From contig NZ_JABGCJ010000002.1 in assembly GCF_019799965.1 (NCBI RefSeq), positions 372,001-436,000 of the forward strand: a stretch of 64,000 nt of DNA, read 5' to 3'. Shown piece after piece: positions 9,150 to 18,521 of the stretch (position 1 is the stretch's first letter; each line of letters opens with the position of its first letter). A program made the position numbers and the translations under genes. The notes beneath the pieces are model-generated. The model was given only the letters and a program-made list of their open reading frames with translations. It was not told where the DNA came from and made no database searches. The DNA comes from Modestobacter italicus (GTDB lineage Bacteria > Actinomycetota > Actinomycetes > Mycobacteriales > Geodermatophilaceae).

Positions 9150-10271
9150 ATGACCGAGAACGCCGGCGAGCTGCAGACCGACCGCACCCTGGGCGAGCTG
9201 GAGGTGGTGCACGCCTTCACGGACGGGCCGATGCCGACCGGCGTCTCGGTCTCGCACACCGGCCGGGTCTTCGTGAACTTCCCCAAGTGGGGCGACGACG
9301 TGGAGTCCACCGTCGCCGAGATCCGTGACGGCCAGGTCGTCGCCTTCCCCGACCAGGCCTGGAACGACCCGGGCTCGGACGACGACCGCGCGGCGTTCGT
9401 CAGCGTGCAGAGCATCGTCGTGGACCCCGCCGACCGGCTCTGGGTGCTCGACACCGGTTCCCCGCTGTTCCAGCCCACCCAGGTCGGCGGCCCGAAGCTG
9501 GTCTGCATCGACCTGAGCACCGACACGGTGGTGCAGACCATCGTCTTCCCGCGCGAGGTCGCGCTGGAGACCACCTACCTCAACGACGTCCGCTTCGACC
9601 TGCGGCGCGGGGAGGCCGGCGTCGCCTACATCACCGACTCGGCCGACTCCGGCGAGAACGCGATCATCGTGGTCGACCTGGCGACCGGGGAGTCCTGGCG
9701 GCGGCTGCGCGACCACCCCTCCACCAAGGCGGTCACCCCGCCGGAGCTGCTCCTCATGGTCGAGGGCCGGCCGTTCCTGGAGCAGCCCGAGCCCGACGCC
9801 GAGCCGCAGCCGGTCGCCATGGGCGCCGACGGCATCGCCATCTCCGCCGACGGCGAGCGGCTCTGGTACTGCCCGCTCGCCGCCCGGCACTGGTACAGCG
9901 TGGCCACCGACGCCCTGCTCGACCGGAGCCTGGACGACGACGCGGTCGCGGCCACCGTCGTGGACGAGGGGGACAAGGGCAGCGCCGGCGACGGGCTGGA
10001 GACCGACGACGCCGGGAACCTCTACGCCACCGCGGGCGAGCAGAACGCCGTGCTGCGCCGCCGTCCCGACGGCACGATCGAGACGGTGCTGCACGACCCG
10101 CGGCTGCTCTGGCCGGACACCATGTCCGTCGCCGCCGACGGCCACCTCTACGTCACCGCCAACCAGCTGCACAGGCAGGCCCGGTACTCCGGAGGCGTGG
10201 ACGGACGCCGCTACCCCTACCTCCTCGTGCGCACCCCCATCGGGGCCGGCCCGGTCCGGCTGGCCCGATGA
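9150..10271 (+). CDS. major royal jelly/yellow-like six-bladed propeller protein
   Basis: A 373-residue protein resembling the major royal jelly protein/yellow family, a branch of the SMP-30/gluconolactonase-like six-bladed beta-propellers. Supporting segments are SHTGRVFVNFPKW near the N terminus, DRLWVLDTGSP, TYLNDVRFD, AYITDSADSGENAIIVVDL, SADGERLWYCPL and the C-terminal ANQLHRQ, all in the expected order. No signal peptide is visible, so a cytoplasmic location is likely. Bacterial members have mostly unknown roles; lactone or dehydratase chemistry has been proposed for relatives. It starts at ATG 9150 with no strong ribosome site. Confidence 0.82.
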   Translation: MTENAGELQTDRTLGELEVVHAFTDGPMPTGVSVSHTGRVFVNFPKWGDDVESTVAEIRDGQVVAFPDQAWNDPGSDDDRAAFVSVQSIVVDPADRLWVLDTGSPLFQPTQVGGPKLVCIDLSTDTVVQTIVFPREVALETTYLNDVRFDLRRGEAGVAYITDSADSGENAIIVVDLATGESWRRLRDHPSTKAVTPPELLLMVEGRPFLEQPEPDAEPQPVAMGADGIAISADGERLWYCPLAARHWYSVATDALLDRSLDDDAVAATVVDEGDKGSAGDGLETDDAGNLYATAGEQNAVLRRRPDGTIETVLHDPRLLWPDTMSVAADGHLYVTANQLHRQARYSGGVDGRRYPYLLVRTPIGAGPVRLAR

Positions 10272-10425
10272 GCCCGGCCGGCAATCCGACCGCGGGACCG
10301 ACGACGAAGACCGTGCGATGACCACCACCGCCCCCGAGCCGTCCGGGCACCCGTTCAGCGCGCCCCCGGCAGGTATGTCGCGCACAACAGGCCGGGTCCG
10401 GCGTGCTGACCTACAGTCCGATCTC

Positions 10426-11622
10426 GTGGCTCTCCCGGTGTCCGACGAGGCGACGACGGCCCAGGTCCGGGAGCTGCCGCTCCCGGGCGTCGCCCTCGGC
10501 GAGGTGATCGCCGCGCTCGAGTCTCGCTACGACCCGGCGCTGGCCGAGGACTGGGACGCCGTCGGCCTGGTCTGCGGTGACCCCGAGGAGCCCGTCCGGT
10601 CGGTGATGTTCGCCGTCGACCCGACCACCGAGGTGGTCGACGAGGCGATCGCCGCCGGGGTCGACCTCCTGGTCACCCACCACCCGCTGCTGCTGACGCC
10701 GGTGCACGGCGTCCCGGCCAGCGACCCCAAGGGCCGGCTCGTGCACCGGATGGTCCGTGCGGGCACGGCCCTGTTCGTGGCGCACACCAACGCCGACCGG
10801 GCCGCCGACCACGGGGTGAACGACGCGCTCGCGGCCACGCTCGGCCTGGTCGACACCCGGCCGCTGGAGACGGTGCCGGCGCCGGACACCGACACCCTCG
10901 TCGTCTTCGTCCCGGTCGGGGACACCGACGAGCTGGTCGACGCGCTCTCCGCGGCCGGTGCCGGGGTGATCGGCGACTACACCCGCTGCGCGTGGCAGAC
11001 CACCGGCACCGGGACGTTCATCCCCGGTGAGGAGGCGCACCCGGCGATCGGCCGGGAGGGCCACCTCGAGCGGGTGCCGGAGGTGCGGCTGGAGATGGTC
11101 GTCCCGCGGTCCCGCCGGGACGCGGTGCTGCGCGCGCTGCGCGACCTGCACCCCTACGAGGACCCGGGCTACACGTTCTTCGAGAGCGCCTCCACGCCCA
11201 GCCGGGCGGGGCTGGGCCGGGTGGGTGAGCTGGCGCGGCCGGTGACCCTGCGCGAGTTCGCCGAACGGGTCGCCGCAGCGCTGCCCGCCACGCCCGGTGG
11301 TGTGCGGATCGCCGGTGATCCCGAGCGCCTCGTGCACACCGTCGCCGTCTGCGGGGGCAGCGGCAGCTCCCTGCTCGGGGCGGCGACGTCGGCCGGCGCC
11401 GACGTCTTCCTGACCAGCGACCTGAAGCACCACACGGTGTCCGAGGCGACAGAGGGCCACGGCCCCGCGCTGTGCGACGTGGCGCACTTCGCCTCCGAGC
11501 ACCCCTGGCTGGCCTGCGCCGCCGACCTGCTGCACCGCGACCTCGGTGCGCGGGTCGAGGTGACCGTCTCTGCCCGGCCCACCGACCCGTGGACCTGGCA
11601 GGTCGGGGGCACGACCGGCTGA
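10426..11622 (+). CDS. Nif3-like dinuclear metal centre protein
   Basis: A 398-residue Nif3 family protein (YqfO/Rv2230c class) with the long insert domain. Metal-binding motifs are [10 protein letters not shown] and AHTNADRA in the N-terminal half and the C-terminal [10 protein letters not shown] and FASEHP segments; these ligate two metals in known structures. The family forms hexameric rings; its biochemical role is unsettled. I chose GTG 10426 because a TACAGT -10-like hexamer (10412-10417) ends 8 nt before it, which fits leaderless initiation; ATG 10318 would add 36 low-complexity residues. It leads the Nif3, zinc-ribbon, RNase H/CobC block conserved in mycobacteria. Confidence 0.9.
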   Translation: MALPVSDEATTAQVRELPLPGVALGEVIAALESRYDPALAEDWDAVGLVCGDPEEPVRSVMFAVDPTTEVVDEAIAAGVDLLVTHHPLLLTPVHGVPASDPKGRLVHRMVRAGTALFVAHTNADRAADHGVNDALAATLGLVDTRPLETVPAPDTDTLVVFVPVGDTDELVDALSAAGAGVIGDYTRCAWQTTGTGTFIPGEEAHPAIGREGHLERVPEVRLEMVVPRSRRDAVLRALRDLHPYEDPGYTFFESASTPSRAGLGRVGELARPVTLREFAERVAAALPATPGGVRIAGDPERLVHTVAVCGGSGSSLLGAATSAGADVFLTSDLKHHTVSEATEGHGPALCDVAHFASEHPWLACAADLLHRDLGARVEVTVSARPTDPWTWQVGGTTG

Positions 11623-11680
11623 CCCGCCCCCTCGGGGAGGCGATGCGCCCCGGTGTGTCTCCGCGCCCCCCGCACGCGGG

Positions 11681-11686
11681 TAGGTT
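11681..11686 (+). promoter_or_regulatory. -10 box TAGGTT of a leaderless promoter
   Basis: TAGGTT ends 6 nt before the GTG start at 11693, so transcription should begin at or next to the start codon. Confidence 0.6.
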
Positions 11687-11692
11687 GGCCGG

Positions 11693-12433
11693 GTGCAGGC
11701 TGATCACTTCGTCCAGCAGAAGCTGCTGGCCCTCGCTGCGGAGGACGTCGCCCTCGCGCAACTCGCCCACCGCAAGCGCACCCTCCCCGAGCTCGCCGCC
11801 GTCGAGGCCGCCGTGGAGGCGCAGCGGGCCCTGGCCGACGACGTCGTCCGGGCCGAGACCGAGGTGCGCGACCTCGACCGCGAGCAGAAGCGGCTGGAGG
11901 CCGACGTCGACACCGTGCGGCAGCGCGCCGCGCGGGACCAGGCGCGGATCGACTCCGGCGGGGCCACGCCCAAGGAGATCACCGGCCTGCAGCACGAGCT
12001 GGAGTCGCTGAACCGGCGGCAGGGCGACCTGGAGGACCAGGTGCTCGAGCTGATGGAGCGCCGCGAGGCCGCCGACGCCGCCTTGGCCACCGCCCAGGGC
12101 GGGCTGGCTGGCGCGCAGGCGCAGCAGGAGCAGGCCGAGCAGGCACGGGACGAGGCGCTGGCGCAGATCGCCGAGGCCACCGCGGCCCACCAGGCCACCC
12201 GAGACGAGGTCGCCGCCACCATCCCCGCCGACCTGCTCAAGGTCTACGACCGGGTCGCCGCGCAGACCGGGAGCACCGGCGCCGCCGAGCTCAAGGCCCG
12301 CCGCTGCCAGGGCTGCCGGATCGAGTTCTACGGCACCGAGCTGGCCTCCTACCGCAACGCCGACCCGCACACCGTGCTGCGCTGCGAGAACTGCGGCCGG
12401 GTGCTGGTCCGCACCGCCGAGTCCGGGCTGTGA
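11693..12433 (+). CDS. coiled-coil C4 zinc-ribbon protein (Rv2229c-like)
   Basis: A 246-residue protein with a long antiparallel coiled coil (about residues 1-180, heptad-rich in Leu, Glu, Ala and Arg) and a C-terminal zinc ribbon with two CxxC pairs, CQGC and CENC. This matches the bacterial zinc-ribbon family found next to Nif3 and RNase H/CobC genes in mycobacteria (Rv2229c). Relatives have been linked to RNA or ribosome functions, but a role is not established here. Its TGA overlaps the GTG of the next gene (GTGA), so the two are translationally coupled. The start GTG 11693 is supported by the leaderless -10 box. Confidence 0.9.
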   Translation: MQADHFVQQKLLALAAEDVALAQLAHRKRTLPELAAVEAAVEAQRALADDVVRAETEVRDLDREQKRLEADVDTVRQRAARDQARIDSGGATPKEITGLQHELESLNRRQGDLEDQVLELMERREAADAALATAQGGLAGAQAQQEQAEQARDEALAQIAEATAAHQATRDEVAATIPADLLKVYDRVAAQTGSTGAAELKARRCQGCRIEFYGTELASYRNADPHTVLRCENCGRVLVRTAESGL

Positions 12434-13524
12434 CCCGGCGCGTCATCGTCGAGGCCGACGGCGGGTCGCGGGGCAACCCGGGGCCGGCCGGCTACGGCGC
12501 TCTCGTCCGCGACGCCGAGACCGGCCGGGTGCTCGCCGAACGGGCCGAGTCGGTCGGCCGCGCGACGAACAACGTGGCCGAGTACGGCGGCCTGGTCGCC
12601 GGGCTGCAGGCGGTGCTCGACCTGGACCCCACCGCCAGCGTCGAGGTCCGGATGGACTCCAAGCTCGTCGTGGAGCAGATGTCGGGCCGCTGGCAGATCA
12701 AGCACCCGGACATGAAGGCGCTGGCCGTGCAGGCCCGGGACATCGCCCGGCAGCTCGGCTCCGTGCGCTACACCTGGGTGCCCCGCGCGCAGAACGGGGC
12801 CGCCGACGCGCTCGCCAACAGCGCGATGGACGGCAAGCCGGTGCGCCGGGATCTGGCCGCCGAGCCGGTCGTCGTCGAGGACGACGTCCAGCCGGCCACC
12901 GAGCCCGCGCCGGTGGTCACCACGCTGACGCACCTGCTGCGGCACGGGCGCACCGAGCACACCCCGGAGCGCCGGTTCAGCGGCAGCAGCGACCTTCCGC
13001 TGTCCGAGCTCGGCCGGGCCGACGCGGCCGCCGCGGCCCAGCACCTGGCCGGCCGGGGCATCGACGTGATCGTCAGCTCCCCGCTGCAGCGCACCCGGCA
13101 GACCGCCGAGGCCGCCGCCGCGGTGCTCGGCGTCCCGGTCGAGGTCGACACCGACCTGCGCGAGCTGGACTTCGGCGCCTGGGAGGGGCTGACCGCCGCG
13201 GAGGCCCAGCAGAAGAGCCCGCTGGCGTTCCGGCGCTGGTCGGGGGCCACCGACGTCCGCCCACCCGGTGGCGAGTCGATCGCCGACGTCTCCGCCCGGG
13301 TGGCCCGTGCTCGCGCGCGCATCCTGGAGCGGCACGCCGGCAAGACCCTGCTGCTGGTCAGCCACATGATGCCGATCAAGCTGCTGCTGGCCGCCGGGCT
13401 CGGGGTGGCCGACGACGTGGTGCACCGGGTGTTCCTGGAGGCGGCCTCGCTGTCCACGGTGACCTGGTCCTCCGACGGCCGCGCCACCGTGCGGCTGGTC
13501 AACGACACCAGCCACCTCGGCTGA
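12430..13524 (+). CDS. bifunctional RNase H / CobC-like acid phosphatase
   Basis: A 364-residue fusion homologous to Rv2228c. The N-terminal type I RNase H domain (1-135) shows the acidic active site: Asp in [12 protein letters not shown], Glu in NNVAEYGGL, Asp in [12 protein letters not shown] and Asp in NGAADALAN; it cleaves the RNA strand of RNA-DNA hybrids. The C-terminal histidine phosphatase domain (about 160-364) carries the catalytic LLRHGRTEH, the substrate-binding arginines and the second histidine in LVSHMMPIK. In mycobacteria this half acts in alpha-ribazole phosphate dephosphorylation for cobalamin. The start GTG overlaps the upstream stop. Confidence 0.93.
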   Translation: MTRRVIVEADGGSRGNPGPAGYGALVRDAETGRVLAERAESVGRATNNVAEYGGLVAGLQAVLDLDPTASVEVRMDSKLVVEQMSGRWQIKHPDMKALAVQARDIARQLGSVRYTWVPRAQNGAADALANSAMDGKPVRRDLAAEPVVVEDDVQPATEPAPVVTTLTHLLRHGRTEHTPERRFSGSSDLPLSELGRADAAAAAQHLAGRGIDVIVSSPLQRTRQTAEAAAAVLGVPVEVDTDLRELDFGAWEGLTAAEAQQKSPLAFRRWSGATDVRPPGGESIADVSARVARARARILERHAGKTLLLVSHMMPIKLLLAAGLGVADDVVHRVFLEAASLSTVTWSSDGRATVRLVNDTSHLG

Positions 13525-13575
13525 CCCAGCCGCACCACCCGCAGGTCGCGCCCGTCGGCACCGGCCCGGGAGCGT

Positions 13576-13588
13576 GGACACTGTGTCC
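13576..13588. promoter_or_regulatory. palindrome GGACACTGTGTCC upstream of nadA
   Basis: A perfect 6-1-6 inverted repeat lies 35 nt before the nadA ATG, in the only sizeable gap before that gene. It is a candidate operator, for instance for an NAD-biosynthesis repressor, but the regulator is not identified. Confidence 0.45.
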
Positions 13589-13622
13589 GACAGGTGACCA
13601 GCCGCCAGCCAGGAGCACCCGC

Positions 13623-14648
13623 ATGACCGTCACGACAGCGCCAGCCACCCTCGTCGGGGACGAGCGCACCATGAGCGCCGCCGAGTACGAGGTGTGGGCC
13701 ACCGAGGTCCGCCGGCTCGCCGACGAGCGCGGTGCCGTCGTCCTGGCGCACAACTACCAGGTGCCCGAGATCCAGGACGTCGCCCACCACACCGGCGACT
13801 CGCTGTACCTGTCCCGGGTGGCCGCGGAGACCGACGCCCGGGAGATCGTGTTCTGCGGCGTCCACTTCATGGCCGAGACGGCGAAGATCCTGTCCCCGGA
13901 CAAGACCGTGCTGCTGCCCGACCACGCCGCCGGCTGCTCGCTGGCCGACAGCATCACCGCCGAGCAGCTGCGCGAGTGGAAGGCCGAGCACCCCGGCGCC
14001 GTCGTCGTCAGCTACGTGAACACCACCGCAGCGGTGAAGGCCGAGACCGACATCTGCTGCACGTCGTCCAACGCCGCCGACGTCGTCCGCTCCATCCCCG
14101 CGGACCGGCAGATCCTGTTCCTGCCCGACCAGTTCCTCGGCGCGCACGTCAAGCGGGTGACCGGCCGGTCGAACATCTCGATCTGGGCGGGGGAGTGCCA
14201 CGTGCACGCCGGCATCAGCCCCGCCGACGTCCGCTCCCGGATCGCTGCCCACCCGGACGCGGAGATCCTGGTGCACCCCGAGTGCGGCTGCACCACCTCG
14301 GTGCTGGACCTGGTCAGCCACGGTGACCTGCCGGCCGAGCGCACCCGGGTGCTGTCCACCGGCGGCATGGCCGAGGCCGCGGCGTCGACCAGCGCGGCGC
14401 AGGTGCTGGTCGCCACCGAGGTGGGCATCCTGCACCAGCTGCGGGCACTGAACACCGGGACGCAGTTCCTCCCGATGAACGACCGGGCGGCCTGCCGCTA
14501 CATGAAGATGATCACCCCGGCGAAGCTGCTGCACACGCTGCGCAGCGGCGAGGGTGCCATCGACGTGGACGCCGACGTCGCCGCCCGGGCCCGCCGCGCG
14601 GTCGAGGCGATGATCGCCATCGGCGAGCCCGGCCGCGGCGGCGAGTGA
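13623..14648 (+). CDS. nadA: quinolinate synthase
   Basis: A 341-residue [4Fe-4S] enzyme that condenses iminoaspartate with dihydroxyacetone phosphate to quinolinate in de novo NAD synthesis. The three cluster cysteines are visible at Cys78 ([10 protein letters not shown]), Cys192 (AGECHVHAG) and Cys291 (AACRYMKM). Substrate motifs [17 protein letters not shown] and STGGM are also present. Length is typical of the shorter NadA class. It starts at ATG 13623 with AGGAG about 8 nt upstream. nadB and nadC are not next to it; nadE lies 21 kb away. A palindrome upstream may bind a regulator, and a strong hairpin follows the stop. Confidence 0.95.
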   Translation: MTVTTAPATLVGDERTMSAAEYEVWATEVRRLADERGAVVLAHNYQVPEIQDVAHHTGDSLYLSRVAAETDAREIVFCGVHFMAETAKILSPDKTVLLPDHAAGCSLADSITAEQLREWKAEHPGAVVVSYVNTTAAVKAETDICCTSSNAADVVRSIPADRQILFLPDQFLGAHVKRVTGRSNISIWAGECHVHAGISPADVRSRIAAHPDAEILVHPECGCTTSVLDLVSHGDLPAERTRVLSTGGMAEAAASTSAAQVLVATEVGILHQLRALNTGTQFLPMNDRAACRYMKMITPAKLLHTLRSGEGAIDVDADVAARARRAVEAMIAIGEPGRGGE

Positions 14649-14662
14649 GCAGGACGACCCCT

Positions 14663-14708
14663 CGTGCAGGGGCCCACCGCTCACAAGCTCGCGGTGGGCC
14701 CCTGCACG
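14663..14708. terminator. 18-bp stem terminator, member of a dispersed hairpin repeat
   Basis: Arms 14663-14680 and 14691-14708 pair perfectly over 18 bp between convergent nadA and the TSUP gene. The right half is 26/30 identical to the hairpin at 28642-28695, so it is also a dispersed intergenic repeat. Confidence 0.7.
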
Positions 14709-14718
14709 GGGGCCAGCC

Positions 14719-15474
14719 TCAGCCGCGGATGAACAGGTAGACCGAGACCGCGACGCCGAAGACGACGATCAGCGCGCGCAGCGGCGTGCTCGGGATGCGG
14801 GTGGCCACCTTGGCGCCCAGGAAGCCGCCGAGCAGGCTGGCCGGGGCGCACACCGCCACGTACTCCCAGGCCACCGGGCCCCAGATGCCGAAGACCACGA
14901 CGGTCACCGACGCGGTGACCAGCGCGATGGCGCTCTTCATCGCGTTGGCCAGCTTCAGCCGCCCGAGCCCCAGGCCCAGCACGCCGACCAGGATCACCCC
15001 CAGCGCACCGCCGAAGTAGCCGCCGTAGACGGTGGCCAGGAAGAGCGCCAGGTACAACCACACCGGATCGGCGGTGGCCACGCCGCCCTCCTGGCGCTTG
15101 AGCCGCTTGGTGATCAGCGGCTGGAAGGCCAGCAGGATGCTGGCCAGGAAGACCAGCACCGGGACGACGGTGTCGAACGCCTCCGACGGGGTGGTCAGCA
15201 GGAGCACCGAGCCGGCCGTGCCACCGAGCACGGCGACCACCGAGAAGCGGATCATCCGGCCGCGCTGGCCGGCGTACTCCTTGCGGAAGCCGAGCACCCC
15301 GCCGATGTACCCGGGCCACTGGGCGATCGAGTTGGTGACGTTCGCGGCCACGGTGCCCAGGCCGAGGCCGACCAGGACGGGGAAGAGGATCAGCGACCCG
15401 CCGCCGGCGATCGAGTTGATCCCGCCGGCCAGGAGGGCGACCCCGGCGGCTATGAGGAGGTCGGCAACGGACAC
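14719..15474 (-). CDS. TSUP (TauE/SafE) family sulfite/organosulfonate exporter-like protein
   Basis: A 251-residue integral membrane protein of the TSUP family with about eight helices. The family marker GGINSIAGGGSLILFP lies in helix one and YGGYFGGALGVIL in the second repeat, giving the usual internal duplication. Relatives move sulfite, sulfoacetate or other sulfur compounds. GTG 15474 was chosen because it puts helix one a few residues from the N terminus, as in relatives; an in-frame ATG at 15501 would overlap the divergent DoxX start by two bases. Substrate unknown; no sulfur genes are nearby. Confidence 0.87.
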   Translation of the reverse strand: MSVADLLIAAGVALLAGGINSIAGGGSLILFPVLVGLGLGTVAANVTNSIAQWPGYIGGVLGFRKEYAGQRGRMIRFSVVAVLGGTAGSVLLLTTPSEAFDTVVPVLVFLASILLAFQPLITKRLKRQEGGVATADPVWLYLALFLATVYGGYFGGALGVILVGVLGLGLGRLKLANAMKSAIALVTASVTVVVFGIWGPVAWEYVAVCAPASLLGGFLGAKVATRIPSTPLRALIVVFGVAVSVYLFIRG

Positions 15475-15499
15475 GGCCGCCGAGCCTACGGTGTGCCCC

Positions 15500-15859
15500 A
15501 TGCCGAGGGACGTGCGCGCACTGGTCATGGCCGCCGGGATGACCGGCACCGGGGTGTTCCACCTGGTGCGCCCGCAGGCCTACGACTGGATGATCCCGCC
15601 CGAGCTGGGCCCGGCCCGGCCCTGGGTGCTGGGCAGCGGCGTGGTCGAACTGGTCACCGCCGGGCTGCTGGCGGTGCCGGCCACCCGGCGGGCCGGGGGG
15701 TGGGCGGCGGTGGCGGTGCTGGTCGGCGTCCTGCCCGCGCACGCGCAGACGCTGCGGGTGTTCCGCCACCAGAAGGCGAAACTGGCGGTCGCGGTGGCCC
15801 GGATCCCGTTCCAGGTGCCCATGCTCCGGGCGGCCCTCCGCGTGGCCCGCGCCCGCTGA
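15500..15859 (+). CDS. DoxX-like small membrane protein
   Basis: A 119-residue protein with four hydrophobic helices, containing GVFHLVRPQAYDWMIPP and the DoxX-like pattern LGSGVVELVTAGLLAVP. DoxX-type proteins are small membrane subunits with varied redox-linked roles; none can be assigned here. A TACGGT box (15487-15492) ends 7 nt before the ATG, so leaderless transcription is likely. Its start abuts the divergent TSUP gene and its end lies 15 nt from the convergent regulator. Confidence 0.75.
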   Translation: MPRDVRALVMAAGMTGTGVFHLVRPQAYDWMIPPELGPARPWVLGSGVVELVTAGLLAVPATRRAGGWAAVAVLVGVLPAHAQTLRVFRHQKAKLAVAVARIPFQVPMLRAALRVARAR

Positions 15860-15874
15860 TCGACCTCGCGGGGC

Positions 15875-16879
15875 TCAGCGGCCGCGGGCGGGCGGGGGCT
15901 CGGGGTCGGTGAGCCGGGGGCCGTCCATCCGGCTGCCGGCCTGCTTGACCCGGCGCAGCACGGTGGAGGTCTCCATCGTGCGCACCGGCAGCGCGCCCAC
16001 CTGCTCGGTGAGGAAGCGGTAGAGGTGCGCGGTGTCCCGGCAGATGACCGCCACCATCAGGTTCACCGGCCCGGTGACCACCGCGGTGAAGCCGGTCTCC
16101 GGCTGGCGGGCCAGTGACTCGCCCACGTGGGAGATGTCCGCCGGGGCCACCCCCAGCCAGAGCATCGCGCTGACCGGGTGACCGAGCAGCTCGTTGGCGA
16201 TCTCCAGGTCGAAGTACAACGCACCGGCCGCGCGCAGCGCCTCGACGCGGCGGGCGACCCGGCTCTCCGACCAGCCGGTGACCCCGGCCAGCTCGGCGTA
16301 GCTCAACCGCCCGTCGGTGGCCAGCGCCGCGAACAGCAGCTCGTCCTCCGGGTCCAGGGCCAGCGGGCTGGTCGGCGTCGGGGCCGGGGCAGGGCGCAGC
16401 GCTGCGAGCTGGTCGTCGGTCAGCGGGTCCTCGAACCCGGTCCACTCGTACTCGCCGCCCACGTAGGCGTGCAGCACCGAGAACGCGGTCAGGTCGATCA
16501 CCTGCACGGTGCGGGGCAGCCGGTCCAGCAGCAGCGCGTCGCGCTGGCGGGGCGTGCGCGGCCGGGTGGAACAGGTGATCTCCGCGCCCCCGGCGGTGAT
16601 GCTGACCCAGGAGACCTCCGGACGACGGGCCAGTGCCTCGGCGACCGCGCCGGCCGCGGCCGGCTGGACCCGCACCCGGATGTGCCAGCTGGGCTCGGTG
16701 GCGGCCGGCGTCGCCAGCCCGAGGACGCGGACCACGCCGTCGGCCCGCAGCCGTCGCCAGCGCCGCGCCACCGTCTGCTCGGACACCCCCAGCACACCGG
16801 CCACCCGGCTGAAGGGCGCCCGGCCGTCCACCTGCATGGCGTGCACGATCTGGCGGTCCGTGGCGTCGATCACGACCAT
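15875..16879 (-). CDS. double-module Lrp/AsnC transcriptional regulator
   Basis: A 334-residue regulator made of two Lrp/AsnC modules in tandem, where most family members have one. Module one has a winged helix at 1-60 (DRQIVHAMQVDGRAPF, GVSEQTVARRWRRLRADG) and a ligand-binding RAM domain to about 150. Module two has a second helix-turn-helix (GRLSYAELAGV, SESRVARRVEALRAAG, about 172-222) and RAM domain to about 310. Such proteins sense amino acids or related small molecules. It is divergent from the DHA2 exporter, so control of that gene is a reasonable inference. ATG 16879 is the start. Confidence 0.9.
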   Translation of the reverse strand: MVVIDATDRQIVHAMQVDGRAPFSRVAGVLGVSEQTVARRWRRLRADGVVRVLGLATPAATEPSWHIRVRVQPAAAGAVAEALARRPEVSWVSITAGGAEITCSTRPRTPRQRDALLLDRLPRTVQVIDLTAFSVLHAYVGGEYEWTGFEDPLTDDQLAALRPAPAPTPTSPLALDPEDELLFAALATDGRLSYAELAGVTGWSESRVARRVEALRAAGALYFDLEIANELLGHPVSAMLWLGVAPADISHVGESLARQPETGFTAVVTGPVNLMVAVICRDTAHLYRFLTEQVGALPVRTMETSTVLRRVKQAGSRMDGPRLTDPEPPPARGR

Positions 16880-16972
16880 GATCCTGCACCACGTCCGCTT
16901 CGGATGGAGGATCCCGTCACGACGACCGGGTCGGCGGGCGTGTTGTCCGAGCCAACCGTCAGAGTGGACGGC

Positions 16973-18502
16973 ATGCGCAAGTGGTTGCCGCTGGTGGCGG
17001 TCTGCACCGGCACGTTCATGCTCCTCATCGACGTCACCATCGTGAACGTCGCCCTGCCCGACATGGCCACCGACCTGGACACCAGCTTCGGCCAGCTGCA
17101 GTGGGTGGTCGACGTCTACGCCCTCGCGCTGGCGGCGCTCGTGCTGGGAGCGGGCTCGCTGGCCGACCTGTACGGCCGGCGGAAGGTGTACCTGACCGGC
17201 CTGGGGTTGTTCGCCGCGGCCTCGCTGGCCTGCGGGCTCGCCCCGAGCGCGGAGCTGCTCATCGTCGCCCGAGCGGTGCAGGGGATCGGCGCCGCGGCGA
17301 TGCTGGCCACCACGATCGCGCTGATCAACACCAGCTACGAGGGGCGCGACCGGGGGACGGCGTTCGGCGTCTGGGGTGCCGTGGTCGGTGCCGCCGCCGC
17401 GCTGGGCCCCATCCTCGGCGGGCTGCTCACCGAGCTGGACTGGCGCTGGATCTTCTTCGTGAACCTGCCGATCAGCGTGTTCGGCGTGGTGGTCACCCTG
17501 ATGGCGGTGCAGGAGGCGCGCCAGCCGAACGCCCCCCGGCCCGACGTCCCGGGCATCGTGTTGTTCACCCTCGGCGCCGGCAGCGTCGTCTTCGGGCTGG
17601 TGCGGGCCGCCGCCGACGGGTGGAGCGCCCCTGTCGCGGCCGGTCCGCTGGCCGCCGGCGTCCTCGTCCTGGTCGCCTGGGTGCTGGTGGAGCGGCGCCG
17701 CCGGGCGCCGATGCTGGACGTCTCGCTGTTCGGCAACCGCTCCTTCACCGGCATCATGCTGGGCGCCCTGCTGCTCAACGGAGCGGCGTTCGCGCACAAC
17801 CTCTACATCTCGCTGTGGCTGCAGTCGGTGCTCGGGCTCTCGCCGCTGCAGGGCGGGCTGGTCTTCATCCCGCTGTCGGCGCTCAGCTTCACCGTCGCCG
17901 CATTCGCCGGCCGCTACCTGCAGACGCTGGCCCCGCGGTTCGTGGTCGGCGGCGGCCTGGTCGTGATCGGCGTCGCCGGGCTGCTGCTGGCCCTGGTCGA
18001 CGCCGACTCCTCCTGGACCGTCCTCGTGCCCGGCCTGGCGGTGCTGGGCATCGGCGTGGGCGTGGCCAACCCGACGCTGGCCTCGGCGGCGCTGGCCGCG
18101 GTGCCGCGCGAGCGCAGCGGCATGGCCTCCGGCGCGGTGAACACCTCCCGCCAGCTGGGCTTCGCCCTCGGGGTGGCGGTGCTGGGCAGCGTCTTCACCG
18201 CCCAGGCGGCCACGGTGCTGCGTGAGGGCGGCGCGGCCGACCCGGCTGGCACCGCCTCCGCGCTGACCGCGGGTCAGGCCGGTCAGCTGATCGGCTCAGC
18301 ACCCGCCGGTGACCGGGCCGGCCTGGCCGACCTGCTGGGCAGCGCCTACGCCAGCGGCCTGCACGACGTCTTCCTGGTCAGCGGCACCGCCGGCATCGTC
18401 GGCGGTCTGCTGGTGCTCTGGCTGGTCCGCGCCGCCGCCCCCGGCCAGGCCCAGCAGCGTCCCCGGCAGGCGGAGCAGCCAGCGGCCGCACCGACGCGCT
18501 GA
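16973..18502 (+). CDS. MFS transporter, DHA2 (EmrB/QacA) family
   Basis: A 509-residue drug:proton antiporter with 14 predicted helices. Helix one carries the DHA2 marker LLIDVTIVNVALP; the loop 2-3 motif A is GSLADLYGRRKVYL; motif C in helix five is GAVVGAAAALGPILGG. These identify the EmrB/QacA group, which exports drugs or metabolites using the proton gradient. ATG 16973 puts helix one at the N terminus; an in-frame ATG at 16904 would add 23 residues. It is divergent from the double AsnC regulator, which may control it. Substrate unknown. Confidence 0.92.
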   Translation: MRKWLPLVAVCTGTFMLLIDVTIVNVALPDMATDLDTSFGQLQWVVDVYALALAALVLGAGSLADLYGRRKVYLTGLGLFAAASLACGLAPSAELLIVARAVQGIGAAAMLATTIALINTSYEGRDRGTAFGVWGAVVGAAAALGPILGGLLTELDWRWIFFVNLPISVFGVVVTLMAVQEARQPNAPRPDVPGIVLFTLGAGSVVFGLVRAAADGWSAPVAAGPLAAGVLVLVAWVLVERRRRAPMLDVSLFGNRSFTGIMLGALLLNGAAFAHNLYISLWLQSVLGLSPLQGGLVFIPLSALSFTVAAFAGRYLQTLAPRFVVGGGLVVIGVAGLLLALVDADSSWTVLVPGLAVLGIGVGVANPTLASAALAAVPRERSGMASGAVNTSRQLGFALGVAVLGSVFTAQAATVLREGGAADPAGTASALTAGQAGQLIGSAPAGDRAGLADLLGSAYASGLHDVFLVSGTAGIVGGLLVLWLVRAAAPGQAQQRPRQAEQPAAAPTR

Positions 18503-18521
18503 GCGGGGCAGACTCGCGGCC

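Noticed and set aside
10318-10425. ATG 10318 as start of the Nif3-like gene
   Set aside because: Adds 36 low-complexity residues; the leaderless GTG at 10426 fits the -10 box and family length better.
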